Assembly (NCBI RefSeq): GCF_009818105.1
Contig: NZ_CP046564.1
Span: 1,426,001-1,490,000, forward strand
Length of the DNA stretch: 64,000 nucleotides
Direction of reading: 5' to 3'
Origin: Bacillus sp. N1-1
GTDB taxonomy: Bacteria; Bacillota; Bacilli; Bacillales; Guptibacillaceae
A program made the translations under genes and the position numbers. The notes beneath the pieces are model-generated. The model had not been told where the DNA came from and did no database searches. It saw nothing but the letters and a program-made list of their open reading frames with translations. This document shows, piece after piece, positions 25,353 through 34,515 of the stretch. Numbering within the stretch: the stretch's first letter is position 1; every line of letters begins with the position of its first letter.

Positions 25353-25723
25353 GATCAGAAAAAGGGCAGTCGATCGTTGAATTTGCGCTTGTTCTCCCTA
25401 TCCTAGTTATGCTGTTATTCGGCATTATTGATTTTGGTCGTATTTTCCACACTTACCTGGCGATTGACCATGCAAGCAGAGAAGCTGCGAGAACAGCGAG
25501 CATTGGAGAGAATGATGCCACTATTGTTTCAACGGCAGTTTCAAGTGCATCAAGCATTCACCTGACTGCTGGTCAGGTTGCGGTCTCACCAGGCGGAACA
25601 AAATCTTCTGGAAGCGACGTGACGGTAACCATTACGTATCCGATCAGCTTTCTCACGCCAGTCGTTTCAAATTTAACTGGACCGATCACGCTATCCAGTT
25701 CAACTGTAATGAGGATGGAATGA
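25349..25723 (+). CDS. tadE: TadE-like pseudopilin
   Basis: A 124-residue protein with the TadE signature GQSIVEFALVLPILVMLLFGIIDFGR: a processed N-terminal site followed by a hydrophobic helix, then YLAIDHASREAARTASIG. The remainder is beta-rich. A minor pilin or assembly factor of the Flp pilus. Overlaps its neighbours on both sides by four bases. Confidence 0.9.
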   Translation: MRSEKGQSIVEFALVLPILVMLLFGIIDFGRIFHTYLAIDHASREAARTASIGENDATIVSTAVSSASSIHLTAGQVAVSPGGTKSSGSDVTVTITYPISFLTPVVSNLTGPITLSSSTVMRME

Positions 25724-26619
25724 TGAAGAAATTATGCATTCTTTTTATGAACGAAAAAGGCAACGTAGCCGTCATGCTAGCGCTTAGTTTAACTGTCCTA
25801 CTTGGTGTGACAGCAATGGTCGTCGATGTTGGAAGACTTTATCATGAAAAACGAATGCTACAAAATGCGATGGATGCAGCAGCGCTTTCCGGGGCTCAGG
25901 GATTATTAACGAGTGAGGTAAGTGCTACTTCGATTGCAAAAGACCTTGCGAGCAAAAACGCGTTCCCCGTTTCAAGTGGCGATCTTACCATCACAAGTAA
26001 GTCGATCAAAGTATCACGAGCATCGACAGTACCGATGACCTTTGCCCGTGTTTTTGGGATCCAAGAAGCTTCAGTCCAGGCATCCGCAAAGGCAAAAATA
26101 GGATTGCTTAAATCAGCTAAGCGCGTCACACCGATTGCGATTGAGTATACGGCGATCCCAAACGAAACAGAGCTAAAGTGTGAGAATACCGGCAAACATC
26201 ACGGGAACTGTGGCTACCTTGATATAGAGAGTAATGGCGCGAGCGGGCTAGCTGAAAATATTATCAATGGGACAGAAATTGAGGTAGGTACGTCTGTTCA
26301 AACAGAGCCCGGACAAAAGTGGGGACCTGTTAAGGGTGCAATCCAAACGTTAATCAATCAGGATGCAGGAAAATCAAAATGTCAGCAAGTATCGACTGCG
26401 GATTATTCGTGCGCACGTGTCATCATTATCCCGCTCATTGATTCATGGGATGGCGCAAATGGTAAATCATCTGTCAAAGTCGTTGGCTTAGCCGCTTATT
26501 GGATTAATCGGTTAGATGAACCTAAACGAATCGTTGGCGAATTTAAAGATATCGTAACGAGTGGGGAAATTGGAAGTACAGGTCCAGGGAACTTATACGG
26601 TGTCAAGCTGGTGGAATAG
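25720..26619 (+). CDS. tadG: TadG-like pilus assembly protein
   Basis: A 299-residue protein beginning with a Tad/Flp_N domain: EKGNVAVMLALSLTVLLGVTAMVVDVGRLY, then RMLQNAMDAAALSGAQ. The C-terminal part is extracellular-type and contains paired cysteines (LKCENTGKHHGNCGYL; KCQ...YSC). No clear von Willebrand A motif is visible. Tandem ATG codons at 25720 and 25723. Confidence 0.87.
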   Translation: MMKKLCILFMNEKGNVAVMLALSLTVLLGVTAMVVDVGRLYHEKRMLQNAMDAAALSGAQGLLTSEVSATSIAKDLASKNAFPVSSGDLTITSKSIKVSRASTVPMTFARVFGIQEASVQASAKAKIGLLKSAKRVTPIAIEYTAIPNETELKCENTGKHHGNCGYLDIESNGASGLAENIINGTEIEVGTSVQTEPGQKWGPVKGAIQTLINQDAGKSKCQQVSTADYSCARVIIIPLIDSWDGANGKSSVKVVGLAAYWINRLDEPKRIVGEFKDIVTSGEIGSTGPGNLYGVKLVE

Positions 26620-26644
26620 GTAGATGAGAAGTGAGGGATGAGGA

Positions 26645-27208
26645 ATGAAAACAAAGCGAATATGGATGTGGTCCGTTATTTTTGGAGCATTCGCGACAGT
26701 GATTGTGTATGTTGCGCTCTTTACGAACTTAACAACAGATGCAGAAACAGAGGTTAAGAAGGTGGAAGAGCCTGAGGTTGCAGCAGAGACAACGATTCCA
26801 AAACGAGAAATATCAAATGGAATCGTCGAAGTGAGCGAAGGAAAACGCGCAATTTCGATCGATGTAGAATTAGCTCCAGGCGTTTCAGGATACATTGAAC
26901 CAAACTCGTTTGTCGATGTGATCGCTTATGAAAAGATGATTGATGAGGAGAAGAAAGAATTCAAGTCAGCCGTCATGATGCTGCAAAAGGTGAAAGTGTT
27001 AAGTTCAGGAAAATCACCTGACAGCACGGAAGAAGCGCTCCATTATGTCACGGTTACGCTTGAAGTAACACCAGAGGAAGGTGTGAGCTTAAGTCTTGCG
27101 GCTAAGGATAAAGATGGGTTTTACCTAATGCTGCGTAATAGTGAAGATGATGGAACGGTGAAAGAAGGATTGAAAGAAACACGTCAGGTTTACAAGGAGA
27201 CGGAATGA
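26645..27208 (+). CDS. CpaB/RcpC-like protein
   Basis: A 187-residue protein with an N-terminal membrane anchor (residues ~5-25) and a SAF-like domain (KRAISIDVELAPGVSGYIEPNSFVDVIAYEK) characteristic of CpaB/RcpC. In Gram-negatives it works with the outer-membrane secretin, which is absent here; its role in Gram-positive tad systems is unclear. The start follows a TGAGGAATG context. The stop overlaps the TadZ gene. Confidence 0.85.
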   Translation: MKTKRIWMWSVIFGAFATVIVYVALFTNLTTDAETEVKKVEEPEVAAETTIPKREISNGIVEVSEGKRAISIDVELAPGVSGYIEPNSFVDVIAYEKMIDEEKKEFKSAVMMLQKVKVLSSGKSPDSTEEALHYVTVTLEVTPEEGVSLSLAAKDKDGFYLMLRNSEDDGTVKEGLKETRQVYKETE

Positions 27209-28383
27209 TGACGGACTTAAACTGGTATTTTTATTCAGATACGAATGCCCAAGCGAGCGAATTGGAAGAACTTCTATTGAAGAAAAATCATAAGCTAAAA
27301 AGTTTTCAACTTTTAGAAGATCTCTTTCACCAGCTTGAGTATTCAACTCATGCGATTCTTTTTCTTAAAGCTTACACAACTTACAACGTGTATGATCTTT
27401 GTCAGGAAATATCGATGAAATTCCCTTCCGTTTATCCAATTATCCTCGTTCCAGAAAATATGGAAAACACGAAAAAAGCGATGCGCGTTGGTGCATCAAA
27501 TCTGCTCACTTATTCTGCTGATACAGATGAAATAAATGATGTTATCCTCCAGGCGCAAACCTATATGAAGCAAAGAGCTAGCAAGGGGGATGGTGCGACG
27601 CATTTGCAAAAACAAAATAGTCGCGTTATGGCAGTCTGTGGTTCAAAAGGAGGGGTAGGGAAAACATCGCTTGCGGTCAATCTCGCCAATGCATTTATAA
27701 AAAGTGGAAAAAACGTCGTTATTCTGGATGCGAATTTTCAATTTGGCGATGTCGCAATGTATTTAGACTTAAAGCCGAATCGCACGATTTATGATTGGGT
27801 GAAAGAAGCGGTTGAACGAGGTCGATATGGGATTGAAAGCTATGTATCTCACCACTCGAGCGGAATCGCTATTCTCCCACCGCCTCCTCGACCTGAGTTC
27901 TTTGAAATTATGACGGAAGAACATGTGGCGCTGGCGGTAGCTGAACTTCGTAAAAGCTATGACGTAATCCTGATTGATACGCCAACATCTCTTTCGGAAA
28001 TTCATCTTAAAAGTCTTGATCTTGCTGATGACCTTCTTTTAGTGACAACAAGTGATCTGCCTGTGTTAAGAAACACGAAGCTTTACGTTGATATGCTTGA
28101 ATCTCTCCATTTCACTGAAAAGGTTCATGTTGTTTTAAATAAAGATTCAAAGCATCGTGCCATTGAAGTGAAGCGGTTGGAAGGGATTCTCCAAAACCCT
28201 GTTTTTGCTAAGATACCGGACGTGAGCAAGCAAATGACAACATCAATTAATGAAGGACTTCCACTTGTGTTAAGAAATGGGCGTCATTCTTTTTCAAAAA
28301 GTATGCTTCATTTATCCCATCTGATTTTGCCACCGCCAGAAGAAACAGAGAAAAAAACAAAAAGATTTGCACTGAGTCGATGA
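27205..28383 (+). CDS. tadZ: CpaE/TadZ-like ATPase
   Basis: A 392-residue protein with an N-terminal receiver-like domain (~1-120) and a MinD/ParA-type ATPase domain with the deviant Walker A motif [15 protein letters not shown] near residue 148 and [13 protein letters not shown] as Walker B. TadZ localises the pilus machine at the pole. ATGATG start overlapping the CpaB gene. Second halves of known TadZ proteins agree in length. Confidence 0.9.
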   Translation: MMTDLNWYFYSDTNAQASELEELLLKKNHKLKSFQLLEDLFHQLEYSTHAILFLKAYTTYNVYDLCQEISMKFPSVYPIILVPENMENTKKAMRVGASNLLTYSADTDEINDVILQAQTYMKQRASKGDGATHLQKQNSRVMAVCGSKGGVGKTSLAVNLANAFIKSGKNVVILDANFQFGDVAMYLDLKPNRTIYDWVKEAVERGRYGIESYVSHHSSGIAILPPPPRPEFFEIMTEEHVALAVAELRKSYDVILIDTPTSLSEIHLKSLDLADDLLLVTTSDLPVLRNTKLYVDMLESLHFTEKVHVVLNKDSKHRAIEVKRLEGILQNPVFAKIPDVSKQMTTSINEGLPLVLRNGRHSFSKSMLHLSHLILPPPEETEKKTKRFALSR

Positions 28384-28396
28384 AGGAGGAGTTCTA

Positions 28397-29728
28397 TTGT
28401 CGCTTTTTAAACGATACGTCGAAGAAGAGGCATTGCAAGTGGAAGAACAGAGGGAAGCAACAATCGTTAAGTCAGTGGAGTACAAGCAGTTAGAAACAAA
28501 ATTACAAACGGTTTTGTTAGAAGAACTTAAAAAGCATCAGTTTCAAAGAGAAGAAGAGTCGCTGAAAATTCGAGAGTGGGGAAAAGATTTTCTAGATAAG
28601 GAAGCAGAGCGACTAACGTTTGAAGAAAAAAAACAGATGCTTGAATCGGTTGAGTATGAGCTACTTGGATATGGTCCGATAACGCCTCTTCTCGAAGATG
28701 ATACGGTTTCTGAGGTAATGGTTAACGGGGCGCAAGCCATTTATTATGAGCAGTACGGAAAATTGAAAAGAAGCCACCTTTCTTTTCAAGATGATGAGCA
28801 TTTAAGCCGTGTGATCGAACGTATTGTTGCCCCACTAGGAAGAAGAATCGATGAGAGTTCCCCAATGGTCGACGCGCGCCTGCCGGATGGCTCGCGTGTG
28901 AATGCTGTCATCCCTCCACTATCATTAAAGGGACCCTCACTTACGATACGGAAATTTTCAAGCATTCCTCTACAAATGAACGATTTAGTTCATTACGAGA
29001 CAGTAAGTGAAGAGATGGCCGAGTTTCTAGAAATCTGTGTAAAAGCGAGATTGAATATTTTTATTAGCGGAGGAACAGGATCGGGGAAAACGTCATCGCT
29101 TAATGTTCTCTCTTCTTTTATTCCAAATGATGAACGGATTGTTACGATAGAAGATGCGGCTGAATTAAATTTATCTCAAGAGCATATTGTATCGCTAGAA
29201 TCACGCCCACCTAACATCGAAGGAAAGGGTGAGATTACGATACGTGAACTCGTTCGTAACGCGCTTCGAATGCGACCGGATCGTATTGTTGTGGGAGAGG
29301 TACGTGGAGCTGAAGCGCTCGATATGCTTCAAGCAATGAATACAGGGCATGATGGGAGTCTTAGTACAGGACACGCGAATTCACCGAGAGACATGCTTTC
29401 TCGTCTGGAAACGATGGTCCTAATGGCGGGGTTTGACTTACCACTCCGAGCGATTCGAGAGCAAATCGCGAATGCGCTTGACTTGATTGTGCAGCAGGCG
29501 AGAATGAAGGATGGATCAAGGAAAATCACAAGAATTACGGAAGTACTCGGGATGGAAGAGAATATTATCGTCCTGCAAGATTTGTTTGTTTACAAAGAAA
29601 CTGGGCGTGACGCAGATGGGAAAGTAGAAGGACATTTTGAAACAACGGGTGTTCGACCACACGTTTCAGAGCTCCTTGAACAAAATGGCTACACGATTCC
29701 ATCATCCTGGTTTAAAGAGGTGTGGTAA
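28397..29728 (+). CDS. tadA: Pilus assembly/secretion ATPase TadA (CpaF)
   Basis: A 443-residue type II/IV secretion ATPase. Walker A is [16 protein letters not shown], the Asp box is [14 protein letters not shown], Walker B is [20 protein letters not shown] and the His box is [13 protein letters not shown]. It powers Flp pilus polymerisation at the inner face of the membrane. A GGAGGAG site precedes a TTG start. Confidence 0.95.
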   Translation: MSLFKRYVEEEALQVEEQREATIVKSVEYKQLETKLQTVLLEELKKHQFQREEESLKIREWGKDFLDKEAERLTFEEKKQMLESVEYELLGYGPITPLLEDDTVSEVMVNGAQAIYYEQYGKLKRSHLSFQDDEHLSRVIERIVAPLGRRIDESSPMVDARLPDGSRVNAVIPPLSLKGPSLTIRKFSSIPLQMNDLVHYETVSEEMAEFLEICVKARLNIFISGGTGSGKTSSLNVLSSFIPNDERIVTIEDAAELNLSQEHIVSLESRPPNIEGKGEITIRELVRNALRMRPDRIVVGEVRGAEALDMLQAMNTGHDGSLSTGHANSPRDMLSRLETMVLMAGFDLPLRAIREQIANALDLIVQQARMKDGSRKITRITEVLGMEENIIVLQDLFVYKETGRDADGKVEGHFETTGVRPHVSELLEQNGYTIPSSWFKEVW

Positions 29729-29729
29729 G

Positions 29730-30689
29730 ATGAACGAGCCTCTCATGATCTTCCTGCTTTTTGTTAGCTTTACGGTATTTTTCTATTTTTTATCCACAAG
29801 ATTGATGCGAAAAAAACATACGAACAAACGAATCAAGGAATTTATCCCCCATGCGATCACCGTTTCAGAAGTGGAAGAAAAGCAAAAGAAGCAAACGCTG
29901 AAGCAAATGATCGGTTCGTTTGCTAAAGTTTTTGCTGGGATGCGGTTTAGTCAAAAAACGCAGGGGTACCTCGTTCAATCGGGAAGTTTATTAAAACCAG
30001 AGGAGTTTTTTGTGATTCGTCTCCTCAGCGCACTAACGTGTACGGGATTGTTATATGGAATAGGCTTACCGTGGTATGGTCTTTTACCGACGCTTCTCAT
30101 CGGATTTATCATTCCAGCAATCTATATGAAAACGAAAGCTCAAAAGCGGATTAAACTTCTGTCCTATCAACTAGTGGAGGCGCTTGGAACGATGTCTAAT
30201 TCGATGAGAGCCGGATTTAGCTTCGTGCAAACGATGCAGCTAATTGGAAAAGAAATGCCTGATCCGCTCGGACCCGAATTTGATCGTGCTGTTCGCGAAA
30301 TTGGAATGGGCGTTCCGATGGAGGATGTGTTTCAACGTTTGTTAGAACGCTTACCGAATAAAGAGCTTGAAGTTGTCATTCAGGCCATTCTCGCACAGCG
30401 AAAGAGCGGTGGGAATCTCGCGCAGCTTATGGATACGATGGAAGATACGATTCGCGGAAGGATACGGATCCTTGAAGAGCTTAAAACGCTAACAGCTCAA
30501 GGGAAGCTTTCTTCATGGATTATTACGGCCCTTCCAGTTGTAATGGGAATCTATCTCTATTTCGTAAGTCCAGACTATCTTGAGCCAATGCTGACGAACC
30601 CGCTAGGATTGTTTCTATTGGGCGCTGGAGTGATTTCACTTTTAATTGGTTGGTTTTTTATTCAAAGAATTGTACGGATTGAGGTGTAG
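29730..30689 (+). CDS. tadB: TadB platform protein
   Basis: A 319-residue T2SSF-type membrane protein with N-terminal helices, a cytoplasmic loop containing LVEALGTMSNSMRAGFSFVQTMQLI and two C-terminal helices. The ATG at 29730 lies directly behind the TadA stop (AGAGGTGTGGTAAG as coupling site); the longer frame from 29637 lies inside tadA. Works with TadC as the pilus platform. Confidence 0.93.
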   Translation: MNEPLMIFLLFVSFTVFFYFLSTRLMRKKHTNKRIKEFIPHAITVSEVEEKQKKQTLKQMIGSFAKVFAGMRFSQKTQGYLVQSGSLLKPEEFFVIRLLSALTCTGLLYGIGLPWYGLLPTLLIGFIIPAIYMKTKAQKRIKLLSYQLVEALGTMSNSMRAGFSFVQTMQLIGKEMPDPLGPEFDRAVREIGMGVPMEDVFQRLLERLPNKELEVVIQAILAQRKSGGNLAQLMDTMEDTIRGRIRILEELKTLTAQGKLSSWIITALPVVMGIYLYFVSPDYLEPMLTNPLGLFLLGAGVISLLIGWFFIQRIVRIEV

Positions 30690-30692
30690 CAG

Positions 30693-31619
30693 ATGATTTC
30701 CGTCTTATTTATGATTTGTGCATTCGTCTTTTTTATCTTCCTAAGCGCAGCCGTTCTTAAAACGGTTTTTCGAAAAGAACTTGCTCTTGAAACGAGGGTT
30801 GAACATTATTTCGGACAGAATGAAACGCTCGAGCGTAAAACAAAAAAAAGAGAAAGCGGGTTATCACACCCGCTGTTTCGCAAATATTGGGGGATAGGGA
30901 TTGAGCAGGTGAACAAAACATTTGCAAGAAAGAATCAAAAGAGGTTGACGATTCTTCTCCATGAAGCTGGGTTTGGAAGGCGATCGGCAGTTGAATTCCG
31001 CTTAATTCAACTTCTTCTCAGCATTGGTGGAGGTTTTGTTACTTTCTTGCTGATTACACCTGTTACGGATGGCAATGCATCTACAAGTTTTATTTTAGCT
31101 CTCGGGATCGCTTTCTTATTTTATCGCTATCCTTTGTTTTATTTAGCTAAGAAAAAAACACAGCGAGTGAAAGTCATCAATAAAGAAATGTCGGATTTTT
31201 TTGATATGGTTAGCCTGCTTCTTGAAGCGGGTGTCGGTCTTGAAGGAGCGATCGCAAACGTATGTGCACGAAAACCTGGACCGCTTGCAGATGAGTTCAA
31301 TCAAGCCTTGGATGAAATGAAGCGCGGGAAAGCAAGGCGAGAAGCCTTTTACACTTTGAAAAAACGAGTTCCGTCTGATCATTTTCAAAGTGTGATGATG
31401 TCAATTATTCAAGCAGATCATCTTGGGATCGGGATGTCAAAAGTCATTAAAAACATTACGACGCGCATCCGGGAGCAAAGACGAGAGCTCGCTCGGGAGC
31501 AAGCGATGAAAGCACCTGTCAAAATGCTGATTCCAATGGTGGTCTTTGTTTTTCCTCCACTATTTATCATTATTATTGGACCGATGATGGTAAAGATCAT
31601 TGTAGATGGATTTGGTTAA
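30693..31619 (+). CDS. tadC: TadC platform protein
   Basis: A 308-residue T2SSF-type protein homologous to TadB: KEMSDFFDMVSLLLEAGVGLEGAIANV and a C-terminal pair of helices (VKMLIPMVVFVFPPLFIIIIGPMM). It is the last gene of the tad locus; a terminator follows. Confidence 0.93.
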   Translation: MISVLFMICAFVFFIFLSAAVLKTVFRKELALETRVEHYFGQNETLERKTKKRESGLSHPLFRKYWGIGIEQVNKTFARKNQKRLTILLHEAGFGRRSAVEFRLIQLLLSIGGGFVTFLLITPVTDGNASTSFILALGIAFLFYRYPLFYLAKKKTQRVKVINKEMSDFFDMVSLLLEAGVGLEGAIANVCARKPGPLADEFNQALDEMKRGKARREAFYTLKKRVPSDHFQSVMMSIIQADHLGIGMSKVIKNITTRIREQRRELAREQAMKAPVKMLIPMVVFVFPPLFIIIIGPMMVKIIVDGFG

Positions 31620-31630
31620 TGACGGATTGG

Positions 31631-31660
31631 AAAGACACTTCTCAATTGGAGTGTCTTTTT
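31631..31660 (+). terminator. Terminator of the tad locus
   Basis: Perfect nine-base arms AAAGACACT / AGTGTCTTT with a ten-base loop and trailing T residues. Confidence 0.85.
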
Positions 31661-31733
31661 AATTGGAAAATAGGGGGAGGAGGCCAGTCTATAAGTGGTA
31701 AGATGAAGAAAAGAAACTTTTGGAGGTTACAAC

Positions 31734-32588
31734 ATGCAACAAATAAAACAAATCGGTGATCGTTTTTACTACCAAACACCAGTATCCGAAACAGACCGAC
31801 CGATTCTAGGTATGGTAGTTGGGGATGAAAAGTCGTTAATGATTGACGCAGGAAATTCAGAAGCCCATGCACGTTATTTTCTAGAGGAACTTTCACATCG
31901 TGGGCTTAAAAGACCTGATATGCTGGCACTTACTCACTGGCATTGGGATCATATATTTGGGTTATCTGCGCTAAGAGATACGGTTTCGATTTCTTCTTTT
32001 CAAACGAAAGAAGAAATGGCTAAGCTTCTTTCTTTATCATGGTCTGATGCAGATCTTGATCAGCGTGTAGAAGAAGGAACGGAAATCGAATTTTGTGCAA
32101 CCGCCATCAAAAAGGAATTCGTGGATCACCGTGATATAACGATTACGCTTCCGAATGTAACCTTTGAAGGAAAGCTAGAAATTGATTTAGGTGGCGTGAC
32201 GTGTATACTTCAACATGTTGGCGGAGACCATGCGGCTGACTCGGTCGTTGTTTACATTAAAGAAGAAAAAATTCTATTTTTAGGTGATTGCTTTTATCCT
32301 GATATTTTTTCTAGTAAAACCAACTACACGGTGAGGACGACGAACCGACTGCTTGTCGATCTTGAAAGCTTTGACGCAAAATGGGTGATTTTATCACACG
32401 GAGAGGCGATTGCCATTGAAGAGTTTAAGAAAGAAGTAAAGCTTTTGCGAACGGTTTCTTCCCTTACGGATGTATGGAGCGGGGATGAACAAAAGATGAA
32501 AGTGGCTCTCAAGCAAATCGTTGGAAGAGAGCTTAACGAAGAGGAGCTTGAAGTGATTCAAGAATTCGCAAACGGGTATCGTCTCTAA
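31734..32588 (+). CDS. Metallo-beta-lactamase-fold hydrolase
   Basis: A 284-residue MBL-fold protein. The metal motif HxHxDH is seen as THWHWDH (first His at residue 68), with further ligand His in GGDHAADS and Asp in LFLGDCFYP, and a late His in ILSHGEA. This is close to the glyoxalase II-like group; substrate unknown. A TGGAGG site precedes the ATG. The ABC ATPase gene follows 40 bases downstream. Confidence 0.85.
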   Translation: MQQIKQIGDRFYYQTPVSETDRPILGMVVGDEKSLMIDAGNSEAHARYFLEELSHRGLKRPDMLALTHWHWDHIFGLSALRDTVSISSFQTKEEMAKLLSLSWSDADLDQRVEEGTEIEFCATAIKKEFVDHRDITITLPNVTFEGKLEIDLGGVTCILQHVGGDHAADSVVVYIKEEKILFLGDCFYPDIFSSKTNYTVRTTNRLLVDLESFDAKWVILSHGEAIAIEEFKKEVKLLRTVSSLTDVWSGDEQKMKVALKQIVGRELNEEELEVIQEFANGYRL

Positions 32589-32628
32589 CAGATTTAGTGG
32601 AAATACACGATGGAAGTGAGGGAATATA

Positions 32629-33441
32629 ATGGCAATCGTTCATGTTGAAAACGCGTATTATCAGCGACAGAATCAAATGATTTTATCTGACATCTCTTTT
32701 ACAATTGAACAAGGACAGCACCAGGCGATCATCGGATTAAATGGCTCAGGAAAAACGACGGTACTTCAGTTAATTTACGGAGGGATCTGGCCGCTGCTTC
32801 GGTATTCCCCGGTTATAGAAGTGTTTGGTCAACGACTTGGAAAAACCGATTTAAATGAACTGAGAAGATCGATTGGATGGGTAAGCAGTGCTTTTACAGA
32901 ACGAATTTCACCCATGCAAGAGGTAACAGAAGTTGTGATGAGTGGGAAATTTGCTTCCGCGGGTCTTTATGAGCATGTGACAGAAGAAGATAAAGAGCAG
33001 GCAGAGGAGCTTATGAAAGAGTGGGGGCTACAGCATTTGCATCATAAGCCGTTTCAGGTCTGCTCACAGGGAGAAAAGCAAAAAATACTGATTGCGCGAG
33101 CCTTAATGGCTTCACCAAAGCTTCTTATTCTCGATGAACCGTGTACGGGTCTTGATTTGTATTCACGTGAAAAGCTCTTAGCTCAAGTAGAGCGACTTGC
33201 AAAACAGGAGAATAGTCCAACAATGATCTACATTACACACCATATTGAAGAGATTGCTCCTGCCTTCACTCATGCGATGTTAATGGAAAATGGAACGATT
33301 GCGGCAAAAGGAAAGAAAGAGGATGTCATCACGTCTGAAAATCTAAGTGAAAGCATGGATCTACCGCTAGACGTGACGTGGAACAAAGGGCGGGCGTGGG
33401 TTCAAGTTTTATCAAATGAGAAGGAGTCAACAGTTAGATAA
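32629..33441 (+). CDS. ABC transporter ATP-binding protein (YlmA/ModF-like)
   Basis: A 270-residue ATPase: Walker A GLNGSGKTT, a signature CSQGEKQKILIARAL (first residue Cys instead of Leu), Walker B LLILDEPCTGLD and H-loop THH. No permease gene is adjacent, so it may act as a soluble single-domain ATPase or pair with a remote permease. It resembles YlmA of Bacillus subtilis. The start follows GTGAGGGAATATA. Confidence 0.88.
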   Translation: MAIVHVENAYYQRQNQMILSDISFTIEQGQHQAIIGLNGSGKTTVLQLIYGGIWPLLRYSPVIEVFGQRLGKTDLNELRRSIGWVSSAFTERISPMQEVTEVVMSGKFASAGLYEHVTEEDKEQAEELMKEWGLQHLHHKPFQVCSQGEKQKILIARALMASPKLLILDEPCTGLDLYSREKLLAQVERLAKQENSPTMIYITHHIEEIAPAFTHAMLMENGTIAAKGKKEDVITSENLSESMDLPLDVTWNKGRAWVQVLSNEKESTVR

Positions 33442-33463
33442 AAGTTATCGATAAGGAGGTTTC

Positions 33464-33721
33464 ATGAAACGATTTAATAAACTAATGTACGGCTGGTTTT
33501 ATATTATAAGCCCACTAGTATTTGTAATAGGAAGTATTCTGTGGAAGTACTATTTGTCGGATTTTCCTCTTATGGAAAGTGTAACAGATACCCTTTCCAT
33601 TCTTGGAATCTATTATTTCTTCATGAGCATTCTCTGGTTTTTCAACATGAATAAGGTTGAACGTGTTTCTCGTGAGATGGAAAATACGCATAACCAACAA
33701 CAAAAAGATGGATCAACTTGA
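33464..33721 (+). CDS. Small two-TM membrane protein, unknown
   Basis: An 85-residue protein with two hydrophobic helices (about residues 11-30 and 44-60) and a hydrophilic Gln/Asn-rich tail. AAGGAGG lies before the ATG. I do not recognise it. Its stop codon overlaps the TTG start of the next membrane protein; both begin with a similar short N-terminus (KRFNKLMY and KGFNSLTY). Confidence 0.7.
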   Translation: MKRFNKLMYGWFYIISPLVFVIGSILWKYYLSDFPLMESVTDTLSILGIYYFFMSILWFFNMNKVERVSREMENTHNQQQKDGST

Positions 33722-34083
33722 AAGGTTTCAACTCGCTTACATATAAAGAAATCACGATCCGATATGCGGTACTGACGATTTTTCTCTCTACTACAATCTT
33801 TATGGTAAAGTACAACCTACCGCTCTGGGCTTATCTCATTTGTATGGGGAATGCAACTACTGGCGTTGGGTTGAATCTTGTGAAATGGCTGCGTGGTAAG
33901 GCTAGAAGAATTTCATCCAAAGGAGATATCATACGAACGAGTACAATATCTTTCATGGCTATTCTCTTACTGATCGTCCCATTTCATTATTCGGTTGTGA
34001 TGAAACTGGTGATGATTCTCGCTCTATTCATCGTAAATCTGATTGAATGTATTAAGCTGAAAAATAAGTATCACCTCTCATGA
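33718..34083 (+). CDS. Small four-TM membrane protein, unknown
   Basis: A 121-residue hydrophobic protein with about four helices and a basic loop (KWLRGKARRISSKGD) in the middle. The start is a TTG that overlaps the preceding stop, with a weak AGATGGA site; translation is probably coupled. No family recognised. The two genes form a small operon after the ABC ATPase gene. Confidence 0.6.
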   Translation: MKGFNSLTYKEITIRYAVLTIFLSTTIFMVKYNLPLWAYLICMGNATTGVGLNLVKWLRGKARRISSKGDIIRTSTISFMAILLLIVPFHYSVVMKLVMILALFIVNLIECIKLKNKYHLS

Positions 34084-34245
34084 AAATAGACCTAAATCAT
34101 TTGACTCATTTTTCTTAATGAATGTTTGCTATCATCATGTTTTATTTAATTGAATGGTGATAATTTTCTAATAATACATTGACATTTCGTTAAACAAAAG
34201 ATATTATTTGAAACAATCATTGTTATCAAAACTTTATAGCAACAT

Positions 34246-34357
34246 TTCTTATCAAGAGAGGTGGAGGGACTGGCCCTTTGAAGCCTCGGCAACCGATGAG
34301 TTGAAGCGTCAACTCGTACTGTGCCAAATCCAGCAGGTGTATCCTGAAAGATAAGAA
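34246..34357 (+). ncRNA. SAM-I (S-box) riboswitch
   Basis: All S-box landmarks are present in order: P1 arm TTCTTATC (34246-34253), AAGAGAGGTGGAGGGACTGGCCC, TTTGAAGCCTCGGCAACC-type core, a variable P3 hairpin, GTGCCAAATCCAGCAGG, then CTGAAAGATAAGAA closing P1 (34350-34357). Binding of S-adenosylmethionine would stabilise the aptamer and allow the downstream terminator to form. It controls cysJ and cysI, tying sulfite reduction to SAM level. Confidence 0.97.
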
Positions 34358-34375
34358 GATTGGCATCGTTCTCAC

Positions 34376-34414
34376 AAACCTTTCTTCTTATGCTTAAAGA
34401 AGAGAGGTTTTTTA
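34376..34414 (+). terminator. Riboswitch-controlled intrinsic terminator
   Basis: Fourteen-base arms AAACCTTTCTTCTT / AAGAAGAGAGGTTT with a T run after it. The 5' arm region can alternatively pair with the 3' P1 strand (GATAAGAAGA) through its TCTTCTTA segment, the usual antiterminator logic. Confidence 0.92.
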
Positions 34415-34515
34415 TGTGTATCTTAGAAGAGAGGAGCATGCTTCGTATTCATACGGTTTTAAATCCGGGTAAACAACTTGTATTACATTGAATTAAATAT
34501 GCGAGGTGGATTGTA

